NCBI RefSeq assembly: GCF_001612845.1
Contig: NZ_BDBF01000036.1
Location: 26,346 to 90,345 of the forward strand
Direction of reading: 5' to 3'
Source of the DNA: Nocardia elegans NBRC 108235
GTDB taxonomy: Bacteria; Actinomycetota; Actinomycetes; Mycobacteriales; Mycobacteriaceae
DNA: 64,000 nt
Below the pieces are notes generated by a model that was not told the origin of the DNA, did no database searches, and saw nothing but the letters and a program-made list of their open reading frames with translations. A program made the position numbers and the translations under genes. Shown in pieces: positions 50,492 to 59,128 of the stretch. Every line of letters begins with the position of its first letter. Within the stretch, counting starts at the first letter, position 1.

Positions 50492-51883
50492 TCAGGTCGA
50501 CGGATTGGCCGGCAGCATCCCGGTGGCGACCGTGGTGCCGCAGAACTCCTCGATCCGTTCGTCCAGACGGCGCGCCTCGACCGCGTCGCGGAAGCGGGGA
50601 GTGGCGATGCGACGGCGCAGTCCGGTGAGCCGCTCCTCGAGTTGGGCGATGCGGCGATCCTCGGAGAGTTCGAGTACCGGACTCAGTGCGTCGCCGGCGC
50701 CGTCGAGACTGCCGTTGATCAGCTGGGCCGCCGCGTTGTCGACCCGCGCGAGCGCCTCGGCTCCGTACGACCGCTGTTCGCGGGGGCCGCCGCTGTACAA
50801 CTCGATGGTGCGCTGGGTTTCGGCCAGTGCCGGTTCGGCCTGGCCGAGATGGATGTAGGTGGCGCCGGCGTAGTAATGACTCTTGGCCTCCGGGAAGCCG
50901 AAGACACCGCCGGTCTCGTCGTGCAGTTCGTCGGTGCCGGTGCCCGCGCGCGCGGCCTCTGCCGCGCGGATGCAGCGTTCGGCGTCCGCGGCGCTTCCGA
51001 GTTTGGACCAGATGCGCGCCTCGATGTTGTGCAGCCGGACCTTCGCGGTCACCGAGTCGGCGTACTGCTGACCGTTCTGCGCGAGTGCCACCGCCCGGCG
51101 CGGCCGCTCGGACCAGTATTCGATCAGCGCCTGCATGCCGCGCGTCCACGCGCGTAATCCGTTGTGGCCGCACAGTTCCGCATAGGCCCAGGCGGCGCGG
51201 GCCTGTTCCCCGGCGGCGTCGAGATGTCCGAGATCGGTACTGGCATTGGCCAGCAGACCCGACAGCGTTCCGGCCAGCAGATACAAATGGCTTGTGTCCG
51301 CGGGCTTCTGGTGGCCTTCGAGCAGCCGGTACACCCGCCGGCGCACCCGCAGCATCTCCACCATCATCGGAACCGGCGGCACGTGGACATACTCTCTGGC
51401 GATGCGGGTGGCATCGGCGTCGAGCTGTTCCAGCGCGGAGGCGCCGACGTTACTCGCCTCGGCGCGACCGGCGTGCTCGCTGGCTTCGTGGGCAGCCGCC
51501 ATGATCAGATCCCTCTCCGAAATCTCGGCTAACGCATCACCTCTCATCGCACCTGCGTCTACGAGTGCCAAAAGTTCCGCGTCGCTCGAATACTTGCTGC
51601 GCGTCGAATGACCTTGACGCACCTCGAATTCCGGTTCCGGCCGATCGATGACGGGCTGATCGATCATGGCCGCGAACCGTGCCCGCACGACTTCGTCGGA
51701 CCTGGCGAGTGATGTGTCCAGCGCGGCCTGGTTGACCGGGCGCGGATGCACCCGGGCACCGCCTGCCTCCCATTTCGACACCAGGCGTTCGTGCACACCG
51801 AGATGGGCCGCGAACTCCCTGATGCTCATGCGTTTGGCATCGCGGAGGGCACGGGCTTCCTTACCTGACCACTGCCGGACCAC
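50492..51883 (-). CDS. XRE-family transcriptional regulator with large C-terminal domain
   Basis: A 463-residue protein. The N-terminal XRE helix-turn-helix (SGKEARALRDAKRMSIREFAAHLGVHERLVSKWEAGG, residues 5-42) is followed by about 400 residues of alpha-helical, TPR-like repeats (ALDTSLARS, AARAWAYAELCGHNGLRAWTRGMQALIEYWS, AAEAARAGTG) of the type found in actinobacterial regulators. GTG start with GGAAGGG 8 bases upstream. It diverges from a small protein gene at 52098, an arrangement repeated in many actinobacteria, and probably controls it. Confidence 0.87.
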   Translation of the reverse strand: MVRQWSGKEARALRDAKRMSIREFAAHLGVHERLVSKWEAGGARVHPRPVNQAALDTSLARSDEVVRARFAAMIDQPVIDRPEPEFEVRQGHSTRSKYSSDAELLALVDAGAMRGDALAEISERDLIMAAAHEASEHAGRAEASNVGASALEQLDADATRIAREYVHVPPVPMMVEMLRVRRRVYRLLEGHQKPADTSHLYLLAGTLSGLLANASTDLGHLDAAGEQARAAWAYAELCGHNGLRAWTRGMQALIEYWSERPRRAVALAQNGQQYADSVTAKVRLHNIEARIWSKLGSAADAERCIRAAEAARAGTGTDELHDETGGVFGFPEAKSHYYAGATYIHLGQAEPALAETQRTIELYSGGPREQRSYGAEALARVDNAAAQLINGSLDGAGDALSPVLELSEDRRIAQLEERLTGLRRRIATPRFRDAVEARRLDERIEEFCGTTVATGMLPANPST

Positions 51884-52097
51884 GATGTCATCCCTTCCGC
51901 GCGAACTGGTCTCCAGAGTACGAGCGGACGGTGATCACGGCCACAACCGAAACCGAGCTGGTACAGGGGAATTGGCTGGTCCCGGCGGTTTGGGCAGTGA
52001 AAGGGCAGTGCAGGGCGCGTGTGGGGGCGTTTCGGGGACGTCGCAGTGGCGGGAGCCTTGAAGATATCGAGAGAGTCGCCGTGAAGGTCGGGAAACT

Positions 52098-52547
52098 GTG
52101 AACGTCGAGAAGCTCAGAACCGCCGACGATTGGGTGATGTTCTATCGGCATCACGCCGGTCTGACATGTATCCAGCGTGGGGGATTCGTCACGCTGCCGG
52201 TGACCGGCGCCGTCGGTGTCGTGCATCTGCCGGCCGACCGCGCCGAAGCGGTGTGCCGATCGCTGACCGAACACGACGGGTGCGGGCCGGTGCTGGCCCG
52301 GCGCGTGCGCTGGAGCTTTCTCGTATTTCCCGACAGCCGGCCCGGTGGGCAGATCGCGGAGATTCTGCAGCGTCTCGATATCGGCATCCCGGCCGACGGC
52401 GGCGAGATCATGATGCCCACCAGCCTGGGCCGATGGACCCGCGAGGGTTGTCACTGGATCGTGCCGCCGGGGCCCGACCTGGAACTTCCACCCCTTTCGA
52501 TAGTCGTCACGACGGCGCTGGCGGTGGGAAGAGGCGGCGAGGACTGA
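52098..52547 (+). CDS. Small protein, possibly prim-pol-like fold
   Basis: A 149-residue protein with CIQRGGFVTLPVTGAVGVVHLPADRAEAVCRSL, ARRVRWSFLVFPDSRPGGQIAEILQRL and GEIMMPTSLGRWTREGCHWIVPP. The last block resembles the end of actinobacterial bifunctional primase/polymerase N-terminal-like proteins, but catalytic residues are not identifiable. Function unknown. GTG 52098 follows GGGAA. It is divergent from the XRE regulator. Confidence 0.6.
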   Translation: MNVEKLRTADDWVMFYRHHAGLTCIQRGGFVTLPVTGAVGVVHLPADRAEAVCRSLTEHDGCGPVLARRVRWSFLVFPDSRPGGQIAEILQRLDIGIPADGGEIMMPTSLGRWTREGCHWIVPPGPDLELPPLSIVVTTALAVGRGGED

Positions 52548-52700
52548 ACCCGCAGACCGGTCCTCGCCGCTGCCGATCCGGGTCCGCCTCGTTGCCTGTC
52601 GGGGGCGGACCCGGATTCGGAACGTGGATACCATCACATCCGGAACAGTCCTTCTTCAGATTTGACCCATTTGTGACATGTGGACGTTTAAGATTGCCGG

Positions 52701-53369
52701 ATGAAGCTCCAGCGCCTTACCGCGATATCCGCACTGGTCGTCGGCGCCGTCACCGCCGGAACCACGGCCGCGCACGCCGAACCGGCCGCCGCACCCCAAC
52801 CGGCGGCGATCAAGTACTCCATGAGACTCGTCGACAAGACCGTGGTGACCACCCTGCAGGGCGGCACCTTCCGGATCGCCGCGGACGGCAAGTCCTACGC
52901 CATCACCGATCCCCATGGCGCCACCGTGGTCTCACTGCCGACCGAGGTGCGCGTCGCCGGGACCGAGGTGCCGGTGAAACCGGTGGTCAAGAACGACGGC
53001 ACCGTCCTCGAGTTGACGCCGCAGCGCACCGTCACCGTCGACAAGCCGGTCACCGTGCAACCGATCGCCTCGCCGCTGGAGAACCATCGCGCGATGAACG
53101 ACTTCGAAACCAATTTCGGCGTCGCGACCGCCGTCGGCACCTTCCTGGGTACCGCTGTCGGCGCTATCGTCGGCGGTGTCACCGGCTGCATCCTGGGCTT
53201 GCCGCTGTTGGGCGTGGGGTGCATTCCGGCCGCGGTCGCCGGCGCCGGTATCGGTGGCATCCTGGGCACGATCGCGATCGGCGGTCCCGCGCTGGCGATC
53301 ACCGGATTGGACATGATCGGCACCCTGTCGGCCGCGCCGGGCACGACGAAGTGGGCCGACGACAAGTAG
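52701..53369 (+). CDS. Secreted glycine-zipper protein, copy 1 (Nocardia family, possibly DUF8020)
   Basis: A 222-residue protein with a signal peptide ending in AAHAEPAAAP. The mature N-terminal half is beta-rich (SMRLVDKTVVTTLQGGTFRIAADGKSYAITDPHGATVVSLPTEVR), followed by PLENHRAMNDFETNFGVATAVG and a hydrophobic glycine-zipper (GTFLGTAVGAIVGGVTGCILGLPLLGVGCIPAAVAGAGIGG) with two Cys, as in pore- or membrane-inserting segments. The family name DUF8020 is from memory. No ribosome-binding site is clear; it may be a leaderless transcript. Two paralogues are in this window. Confidence 0.72.
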   Translation: MKLQRLTAISALVVGAVTAGTTAAHAEPAAAPQPAAIKYSMRLVDKTVVTTLQGGTFRIAADGKSYAITDPHGATVVSLPTEVRVAGTEVPVKPVVKNDGTVLELTPQRTVTVDKPVTVQPIASPLENHRAMNDFETNFGVATAVGTFLGTAVGAIVGGVTGCILGLPLLGVGCIPAAVAGAGIGGILGTIAIGGPALAITGLDMIGTLSAAPGTTKWADDK

Positions 53370-53602
53370 GTCCGGTTCCGGCCGACCGCGGTCCGACTGT
53401 GCCGCAACCCGATTCGCGGCACAGTGCCTTGTGAGGGCCCCCAGTACTGGGGGCTGCTCCGCTGGTGGGCATCCGCGTAACATCGATCCGCTTGCGTGGC
53501 CGAAAGTGGTGAGCTCGAAGCGAATTCACCGCAAACCCGCAGGTGTGACGGCGCTCGTCGAGGGGGCGGGCGCCGAGATTCGATGACGGAATGGAAGTAT
53601 CG

Positions 53603-54280
53603 ATGAATCTCCGCAGCCTCACCGCGGCCTCCGCGCTGACGATCGGCGCACTGACCGCCGGGCTGACCACCGCCCACGCCGACCCGGCTCCCACGCCGGA
53701 GCAGACCGGGATCAGGTACTCGGTCAAACTCGTGGACAAGACGGTCGTGACGACCTTGCAAGGGGGGACCTTCCGGCTGGCGCAGGACGAGAAGTCGTAC
53801 TCCGTCACCGATTCCCACGGCGCCACCGTGGTCTCGCTGCCCACCGATGTGCGCGTCGACGATGTCGCCGTTCCGGTGAAGCCGGTGGTGAAGAACGACG
53901 GCACCGTCCTCGAACTGACGCCGCAGAAGACGATGACCACCGACCATCCGGTCACCGTCCAGTCGATCGCGTCGCCGCTCGAGAACCAGCGCGCGATGAA
54001 CGACTTCTCCACCCAGTTCGGACTCGCCACGGCCGTGGGCGGATTCGTCGGCACCGCGATCGGCGTCGTGGTCGGCGGAATCACCGGCTGCATCCTGGGC
54101 CTGCCGCTGCTTGGTGTGGGCTGCATCCCCGCCGCGATCGCCGGCGCCGGCGTCGGCGGCATCCTCGGCACCATCGCCGTCGGTGGCCCCGCGCTCGGCA
54201 TCGCGGGTATGGACCTGATCAACACCCTGCAGGCCGCCCCGGGAACCAGCAAGTGGGCCAAGGACTCCGCGGGCAACTAG
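53603..54280 (+). CDS. Secreted glycine-zipper protein, copy 2
   Basis: A 225-residue tandem paralogue of the previous protein with the same order: signal peptide (AHADPAP), beta-rich half (SVKLVDKTVVTTLQGGTFRLAQDEKSYSVTDSHGATVVSLPT), SPLENQRAMNDFSTQFGLATAVG, and the two-Cys glycine zipper. Sequence agreement with copy 1 is high over the whole mature part, indicating recent duplication. ATG 53603 is used because GGAAG precedes it; an upstream ATG at 53591 is in frame. A terminator follows at 54295. Confidence 0.75.
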   Translation: MNLRSLTAASALTIGALTAGLTTAHADPAPTPEQTGIRYSVKLVDKTVVTTLQGGTFRLAQDEKSYSVTDSHGATVVSLPTDVRVDDVAVPVKPVVKNDGTVLELTPQKTMTTDHPVTVQSIASPLENQRAMNDFSTQFGLATAVGGFVGTAIGVVVGGITGCILGLPLLGVGCIPAAIAGAGVGGILGTIAVGGPALGIAGMDLINTLQAAPGTSKWAKDSAGN

Positions 54281-54294
54281 GAGTCACACACCAT

Positions 54295-54329
54295 CGAAGG
54301 CCGGTCGCTCGCGCAGCGGCCGGCCTTCG
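54295..54329 (+). terminator. Terminator after glycine-zipper copy 2
   Basis: CGAAGGCCGG pairs perfectly with CCGGCCTTCG over 10 bp and extends with CGCT/AGCG, closing around a short loop. It lies 15 bases after the stop codon. Confidence 0.8.
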
Positions 54330-54398
54330 GCGTTGCGGCGAACCCGCCGCTATCCGTGGATGCTCCGATTCGCGGGCCGGTAGTGCCGGATACGACAA

Positions 54399-54427
54399 GG
54401 GGGCGCTGCCGGTGTGGCAGCGCCCCC
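54399..54427 (-). terminator. etfD terminator
   Basis: GGGGGCGCTGCC and GGCAGCGCCCCC form a perfect 12-bp stem with a GGTGT loop. It begins 14 bases beyond the etfD stop on the minus strand. Confidence 0.88.
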
Positions 54428-54441
54428 TGCGGTGAGGCGAA

Positions 54442-57400
54442 CTACTTCTTGCGGCCCGGGGCCTTCGCTCCGGACTTGAAGCCCAGGCCACCCGGCTTGG
54501 CGGTCGGAGGCTGGACCTCTCCGTTGCCGCTGTCGGCGGATTCGGTGGAAGCCGCCGGTGCCTCCGGTGCGGGAGCCGACTCGGCCGCCGGAGCCTCGGT
54601 CTCGGCTGCTTCGCCGCCGGCCGCTTCGGCCGGTGCCGCGCCGTTACCGGATTCCTTTGCCGCCGGGGCGGATTCGGCAGCGGCGGGCTCGGCGGTGCGC
54701 GGGGCCTTGGGGCCGGGGCGCTTGAAGCCGGACTTCATCGCCAGACCCTTCGGCGCCACCGTCGGTTTGGTTTCGGTGGGGCCGGTGGACGTGGCGGTCG
54801 GAGCCGACTCGGCCGGTTCCGCGGGCGCCTCCGAAGCGGGTGCCGAAGCAGGCGCCTCGGCAGCAGCCTCGGCCGGGGCTTCGCTCGCGGGCTTGGCGCC
54901 CGGAGCCTTGGCCTTACCCTTCATGGCGAGGCCCTTGCCGCCGGGTGCCTTGGCGGCACCCTTCATGGCCAGGCCGCCGGGCTTGGCGGTCGGCGCCGCC
55001 GGAGCCTCGGTGCTCTCGGCTGCCGGAGCGTCGGCAGCCGACGCCTCTGCCGCGGGGGCTTCGGCGGGCTTCGGAGTTGCCTTGGCGCCCGGTGCTTTCG
55101 CCGCGCCCTTCATGGCCAGGCCCTTGCCGCCGGGTGCCTTGGCGGCACCCTTCATGGCCAGACCGCCCGGCTTGGCGGCGGGAGCCTCCGCGCTCGCCTC
55201 GGCGGCCTCGGGCTCCGGAGTTGCCTTGGCGCCCGGTGCTTTCGCCGCGCCCTTCATGGCCAGGCCCTTGCCGCCCGGTGCCTTACCGCCACCCTTCATG
55301 GCCAGACCGCCACCGCCGGGTGCCTTGCCGCCACCCTTCATGGCCAGGCCCTTACCGGCGGCCGGGGCGGCCTGCTCGGCAGGCGCCTCCGCCTCGGTGA
55401 CCGCGGCTTCGGCCACGGCGGCCTCGGCGGCCGGTGCGGCCGCGGCCTCGGCGACCGGTTCGGGAGCCTTGGGCTGCTGGACCACCTTCAGGTTCTCCGA
55501 CAGCGCCGCGGGCTCGACCCGGTCGATCGACTGCAGCATCAGCTGCGCCACATCCACGACCTCGACGCCCTGGCCGACCTCGCCGGAATCCTTGCGCGCG
55601 GTCACACCGTCGGTGAGCATCACGCGGCAGAAGGGGCAACCGGTGGCGATCAGCGACGGCGAATTACCGCCGTCCAGGGTGGCCAGCGCCTCGTCGGTCC
55701 GGTCGAGGTTGACTCGCTTACCGAGCTGTTCCTCCATCCACATGCGGGCACCACCGGCGCCACAGCACATCGAACGCTCGCCGTGGCGCGGCATCTCGGT
55801 GACCTTCGCACCGGAGGCGGCCATCAGCTCACGCGGTGCGTTGTAGATCTTGTTGTGCCGGCCCAGGTAGCAGGGGTCGTGATAGGTGACCTTCTCCGAC
55901 ACCGGCTTCACCTGAACGAGCTTCTTCTGCCGCACCAGCCGGTTGAGCAGCTGCGTGTGGTGCACGACCTCGTAGGTGCCGCCCACCTGCGGGTACTCGT
56001 TGTTGAGCGCGTTGAAGCAGTGCGCACAGGTGACGACGATCTTCTTCTTCGACGGCTCCACGCCCTCGAAGACCGAATTCAGCGTCTCGATGTTCTGCAT
56101 CGCCAACTGCTGGAACAGGAATTCGTTACCCGCGCGGCGAGCCGAGTCACCGGTACAGGTTTCCTCCGCACCCAGCACCATGAATTTCACGCCGGCCGTG
56201 GCCAGCAGTTCGGCGACGGCCTTGGTGGTCTTCTTGGCACGGTCCTCGTAGGCACCGGCACAGCCGACCCAGAACAGATATTCGTATCCGTCGAAACTCT
56301 CGGCGTCCTGCCCGAATACCGGAATATCGAAGTCCAGCTCCGACATCCAGTTCAAGCGATCCTTGGCGTTCTGGCCCCAGGGGTTGCCCTTGTTCTCCAA
56401 ATTCTTGAACAGACCGGCCAGCTCGGAGGGGAATTCCGATTCGATCAGAACCTGGTAGCGACGCATATCGATGATGTGGTCGACGTGCTCGATATCCACC
56501 GGGCACTGCTCGACACAGGCGCCACAGGTGGTGCAGGACCACAGCACCTCGGGGTCGATGATGCCGTTGACATCCTCGCCACCGACCAGCGGACGCTCGG
56601 CCTCGGCCTTGGCCGCCTCCGAGATCTTCGCCAGCGCGGCCTCGTTCGGCTTGCCCTCGGCGTCGACCAGGCCGACCTCGTCGCCGCCCATATCCTTACG
56701 GCCACCGGCGAGCAGGTAGGGCGCCTTGGCCGCACCGTGATCGCGCAGCGACATGATCAGCAGCTTCGGCGAGAGCGGCTTACCGGTGTTCCACGCCGGG
56801 CACTGGCTCTGGCAGCGACCACATTCGGTGCAGGTGGTGAAGTCCAGCCAGCCCTTCCAGGAGAAGTCCTCGATCCGCCCCGCGCCGAGGGTGTCGGTAT
56901 CGGGGTCGACGTTCTCCATATCCAGGGCGCGGCCCTTGGACATCATCGGCTTGGCCGCACCCAGGGCGACGCCGCCGTCGTCCTCACGCTTGAAGTAGAT
57001 GTTGAAAAAGGCGGAGAACCGGTGCCACGCCACACCCCAGGTGATGTTGCGACCGACGTAATAGAGGAATGCCATACCCGACATCAGCTTGATGAAGGCG
57101 AAGATCGACACCATCGTCGCGTTGGCGGGCAGCAATTCGGCGACCCGCATCGTGAAGAAGTCCGTTGCCGGGTTGCCCTCGCCGTTCAGCGCGATCTTGC
57201 CGGCCTTGACGAAGATCATGCCGAGGCCTTCCATCAGCACGATCGCTTCGATCACATAAGCGGGCCCGAACTTCGAACCGCTGAATCGTGAGAGGCGCTG
57301 CGGGATCCGCGGGTGATTGAGCTGGCGAATGGTGATCAGCGTCAGGATGCCGACCACCGTTCCGATGCCCATCAGCTCGTCCCAGAAGTGGTACACAGCC

Positions 57401-57723
57401 CAGTTGCCGATGATCGGCCAATGGAATTCGGGGTCGAACGTCTGCCCGTACGCCTCGAACCAGAGGATGGCGCCGGTGATGAAGCCGATCATCACCAACC
57501 AGTGCGCCCAGCCGACGGTGCGGAACTTGTTCATGCGGGTATGGGCGATGAACTCGACCAGCATCGTCTTGAGGCGTGGGAAGAACGGCCGCCAACGATC
57601 GGGTGCCGGCTGACCGACCCTGATCGCGCTGAAGATCTTCCACGCGCCGCCGATGAACGACGCCCAGCACACCAGGCTGAGCACCGCTCCAATCGTGCCC
57701 AGCGTCACTGTCAGGGCATTCAT
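54442..57723 (-). CDS. etfD: EtfD, membrane iron-sulfur ETF:menaquinone oxidoreductase
   Basis: Takes electrons from electron-transfer flavoprotein, and so from acyl-CoA dehydrogenases such as FadE5, and passes them to menaquinone. About 1093 residues. The first 230 form a NarI-like TM bundle. Ferredoxin-type motifs follow at Cys298-308 (CTECGRCQSQCP) and about 397-407 (CTTCGACVEQCP), then two CCG domains with the second as CCGAGGARMWMEE. The M. tuberculosis homologue is Rv0338c (882 residues); the excess here is the expanded GLAMK-repeat tail. ATG 57723 has GGAAGG about 7 bases upstream. A palindrome lies 82 bases upstream. It has its own terminator. Confidence 0.93.
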   Translation of the reverse strand: MNALTVTLGTIGAVLSLVCWASFIGGAWKIFSAIRVGQPAPDRWRPFFPRLKTMLVEFIAHTRMNKFRTVGWAHWLVMIGFITGAILWFEAYGQTFDPEFHWPIIGNWAVYHFWDELMGIGTVVGILTLITIRQLNHPRIPQRLSRFSGSKFGPAYVIEAIVLMEGLGMIFVKAGKIALNGEGNPATDFFTMRVAELLPANATMVSIFAFIKLMSGMAFLYYVGRNITWGVAWHRFSAFFNIYFKREDDGGVALGAAKPMMSKGRALDMENVDPDTDTLGAGRIEDFSWKGWLDFTTCTECGRCQSQCPAWNTGKPLSPKLLIMSLRDHGAAKAPYLLAGGRKDMGGDEVGLVDAEGKPNEAALAKISEAAKAEAERPLVGGEDVNGIIDPEVLWSCTTCGACVEQCPVDIEHVDHIIDMRRYQVLIESEFPSELAGLFKNLENKGNPWGQNAKDRLNWMSELDFDIPVFGQDAESFDGYEYLFWVGCAGAYEDRAKKTTKAVAELLATAGVKFMVLGAEETCTGDSARRAGNEFLFQQLAMQNIETLNSVFEGVEPSKKKIVVTCAHCFNALNNEYPQVGGTYEVVHHTQLLNRLVRQKKLVQVKPVSEKVTYHDPCYLGRHNKIYNAPRELMAASGAKVTEMPRHGERSMCCGAGGARMWMEEQLGKRVNLDRTDEALATLDGGNSPSLIATGCPFCRVMLTDGVTARKDSGEVGQGVEVVDVAQLMLQSIDRVEPAALSENLKVVQQPKAPEPVAEAAAAPAAEAAVAEAAVTEAEAPAEQAAPAAGKGLAMKGGGKAPGGGGLAMKGGGKAPGGKGLAMKGAAKAPGAKATPEPEAAEASAEAPAAKPGGLAMKGAAKAPGGKGLAMKGAAKAPGAKATPKPAEAPAAEASAADAPAAESTEAPAAPTAKPGGLAMKGAAKAPGGKGLAMKGKAKAPGAKPASEAPAEAAAEAPASAPASEAPAEPAESAPTATSTGPTETKPTVAPKGLAMKSGFKRPGPKAPRTAEPAAAESAPAAKESGNGAAPAEAAGGEAAETEAPAAESAPAPEAPAASTESADSGNGEVQPPTAKPGGLGFKSGAKAPGRKK
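54445..55357 (-). repeat. Repetitive tail of EtfD, GLAMK motif
   Basis: The DNA and protein here contain eight copies of GLAMK and one of GLGFK, mostly as (K/G)GLAMKG followed by (A/G)(A/G)KAPG, separated by Ala/Pro/Glu-rich linkers. The repeats share long identical stretches of nucleotides, showing expansion by local duplication. They encode the last third of EtfD. Confidence 0.85.
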
Positions 57724-57804
57724 GTCGCGACCTTCCTTCGGTTCCACGAGCATTCCGGCGACCGGGCTGGGGTCGCCGTCGGTTGCTCGTATCGTAACGG
57801 GCAG

Positions 57805-57826
57805 TAAGTTACCCGCCGGTAACTTA
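57805..57826. promoter_or_regulatory. Perfect palindromic operator upstream of etfD
   Basis: TAAGTTACC-CGCC-GGTAACTTA is a perfect 9+4+9 inverted repeat, 82 bases upstream of the etfD start. The TTACC-N4-GGTAA core also occurs, with one mismatch, upstream of fadE5. The regulator is unknown, possibly a TetR-family fatty-acid regulator. Confidence 0.65.
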
Positions 57827-58026
57827 TCTGTCCATCGTATGATGCACGAGTGGTCTATCCCAGGTTGTGGGGTCCAACCGTACTGGGGGTGTGACCGTTC
57901 TCACGTGTTGTCCTGCGGTTTTGGCGTGGGCGCGGTCGTCTGACACGGTAAATCCCGGCAAATCCGGTACTTAAGCCAGGACAGGCTTACTCGCCGCGAA
58001 GGCGAACCGTTGTGGAATTCCGTGTT

Positions 58027-58049
58027 AATTGTTAGGGCACATAACAATT
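58027..58049. promoter_or_regulatory. AT-rich palindrome upstream of glycine-zipper copy 3
   Basis: AATTGTTA and TAACAATT form a perfect 8-bp inverted repeat with a 7-base spacer, about 176 bases upstream of the gene. It stands out by composition in a high-GC genome and looks like a transcription-factor site. Confidence 0.55.
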
Positions 58050-58224
58050 CTCGCTTTCGGTCGGGGTATTCGACTAAGCTCACCTCGTCCTGCTTGCTGT
58101 GTGCACCTTCACACTGCTCGGGGAGGTCCGTCAGGTTTGAAGTCGGGGTTGATGGCCTGATGGATGCGTGGGCTCTCGCGGAGAAGTTGCGTGCGGCAAA
58201 CCCTGATGACGGATTGGAAACCGA

Positions 58225-59040
58225 ATGAAGCTCCGCAGAGGTACTGCGGTCGCCGCTATGGTCATCGGCGCAATGACCGTGGCGTTGGGAACTGCCAACG
58301 CCGACCCTGCACCAGCCCCGGCTCCGGCCGCCGACGCCAAGCCGGGGATCGACTACTCCACCAAACTGGTCGACAAGACTGTCGTCACCAAGCTCAAGAA
58401 CGGCACGTTCGAGCTCGTGGAGAAGCACGGCGCGACTCCCGACCAGAAGCAGCAGGTCGTCGACATCAAGGACCAGGCCGGCAATGTCGCCCTGGAGATG
58501 CCGATCGACTACCGGATCGCGGGCGTTCAGATTCCGATCAAGCCGGTGCTCAAGGACAACGGCACGGTACTCGAGCTGACGCCGGACAAGCCCGCCAACG
58601 TCGACCTGACCAAGCCGGTCGCCGCCGCCCCCGTGGCCGCGGTCGCGGACACGAAGGTCGACCAGCAGGCGCCGATCCAGGCCGATAAGCCGGTTCTCGT
58701 CGCCAAGGATGTCGCCTCGCCGATCGAGAACCAGCGCGCGATGAGCGACTTCGCCACCAAGTTCGGTCTGGCGACCGCGATCGGCGGTTTCGTCGGTACC
58801 GCCATCGGCGCCGCGATCGGTTGTGTCGTGACGATCGTCGCCGGCTGCATCCCGGGTCTGGTCACCGGCGCCGGCGTCGGCGGCATCGTGGGCACCGTCG
58901 CGGTGGGCGGCCCTGCTCTGGTTGCGGCGGGCGTCGAGCTCGTCAACACCATGCAGGCCGCCGACGGAACCACCCAGTGGTCGGATGCGGCCATGGCGGC
59001 GGCCAGCGGCCAGGCGCAGCAGGCCAACCAGCCGAAGTAG
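58225..59040 (+). CDS. Secreted glycine-zipper protein, copy 3
   Basis: A 271-residue paralogue of copies 1 and 2 with a longer middle region. The signal peptide ends in TANADPAPA; the beta-rich half has STKLVDKTVVTKLKNGTFEL; the insertion is about 45 residues of Ala/Pro/Lys-rich sequence (residues about 130-160); the tail is SPIENQRAMSDFATKFGLATAIG and the glycine zipper (GTAIGAAIGCVVTIVAGCIPGLVTGAGVGGIVG), again with two Cys. The start codon overlaps a 22-residue upstream frame by ATGA. It is the most diverged of the three and lies across etfD from the others. Confidence 0.75.
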   Translation: MKLRRGTAVAAMVIGAMTVALGTANADPAPAPAPAADAKPGIDYSTKLVDKTVVTKLKNGTFELVEKHGATPDQKQQVVDIKDQAGNVALEMPIDYRIAGVQIPIKPVLKDNGTVLELTPDKPANVDLTKPVAAAPVAAVADTKVDQQAPIQADKPVLVAKDVASPIENQRAMSDFATKFGLATAIGGFVGTAIGAAIGCVVTIVAGCIPGLVTGAGVGGIVGTVAVGGPALVAAGVELVNTMQAADGTTQWSDAAMAAASGQAQQANQPK

Positions 59041-59050
59041 TTCGCGGCGC

Positions 59051-59073
59051 GGAGCCGGTCATCGGCCGGCTCC
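59051..59073 (+). terminator. Hairpin after glycine-zipper copy 3
   Basis: GGAGCCGG and CCGGCTCC form an 8-bp perfect stem with a 7-base loop, 11 bases after the stop codon. Confidence 0.75.
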
Positions 59074-59082
59074 GAGACGTGT

Positions 59083-59114
59083 ACGGCCCGTCTTCCACAC
59101 GGAAGGCGGGCCGT
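59083..59114. terminator. Second hairpin between convergent genes
   Basis: ACGGCCCGTCTTCC pairs with GGAAGGCGGGCCGT at 13 of 14 positions with an ACAC loop. It lies between copy 3 and the convergent NRDE gene (stop 59129) and could terminate both. Confidence 0.75.
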
Positions 59115-59128
59115 TGTCGTTGCGGTGG

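Larger units (their letters stand above)
57724..58224. other. 501-base divergent gap between etfD and glycine-zipper copy 3
   Basis: No clear gene, though a 22-residue frame at 58160-58228 overlaps the next start codon by 4 bases (ATGA). The gap has two palindromes (57805-57826 and 58027-58049) and is less GC-rich than its surroundings between about 57950 and 58060. Confidence 0.6.

Noticed and set aside
49140..51173. 677-codon reading of aspC with an upstream extension
   Set aside because: The extension covers the XRE gene, is Arg-rich and has no similarity; AspC homologues start at about 50423.
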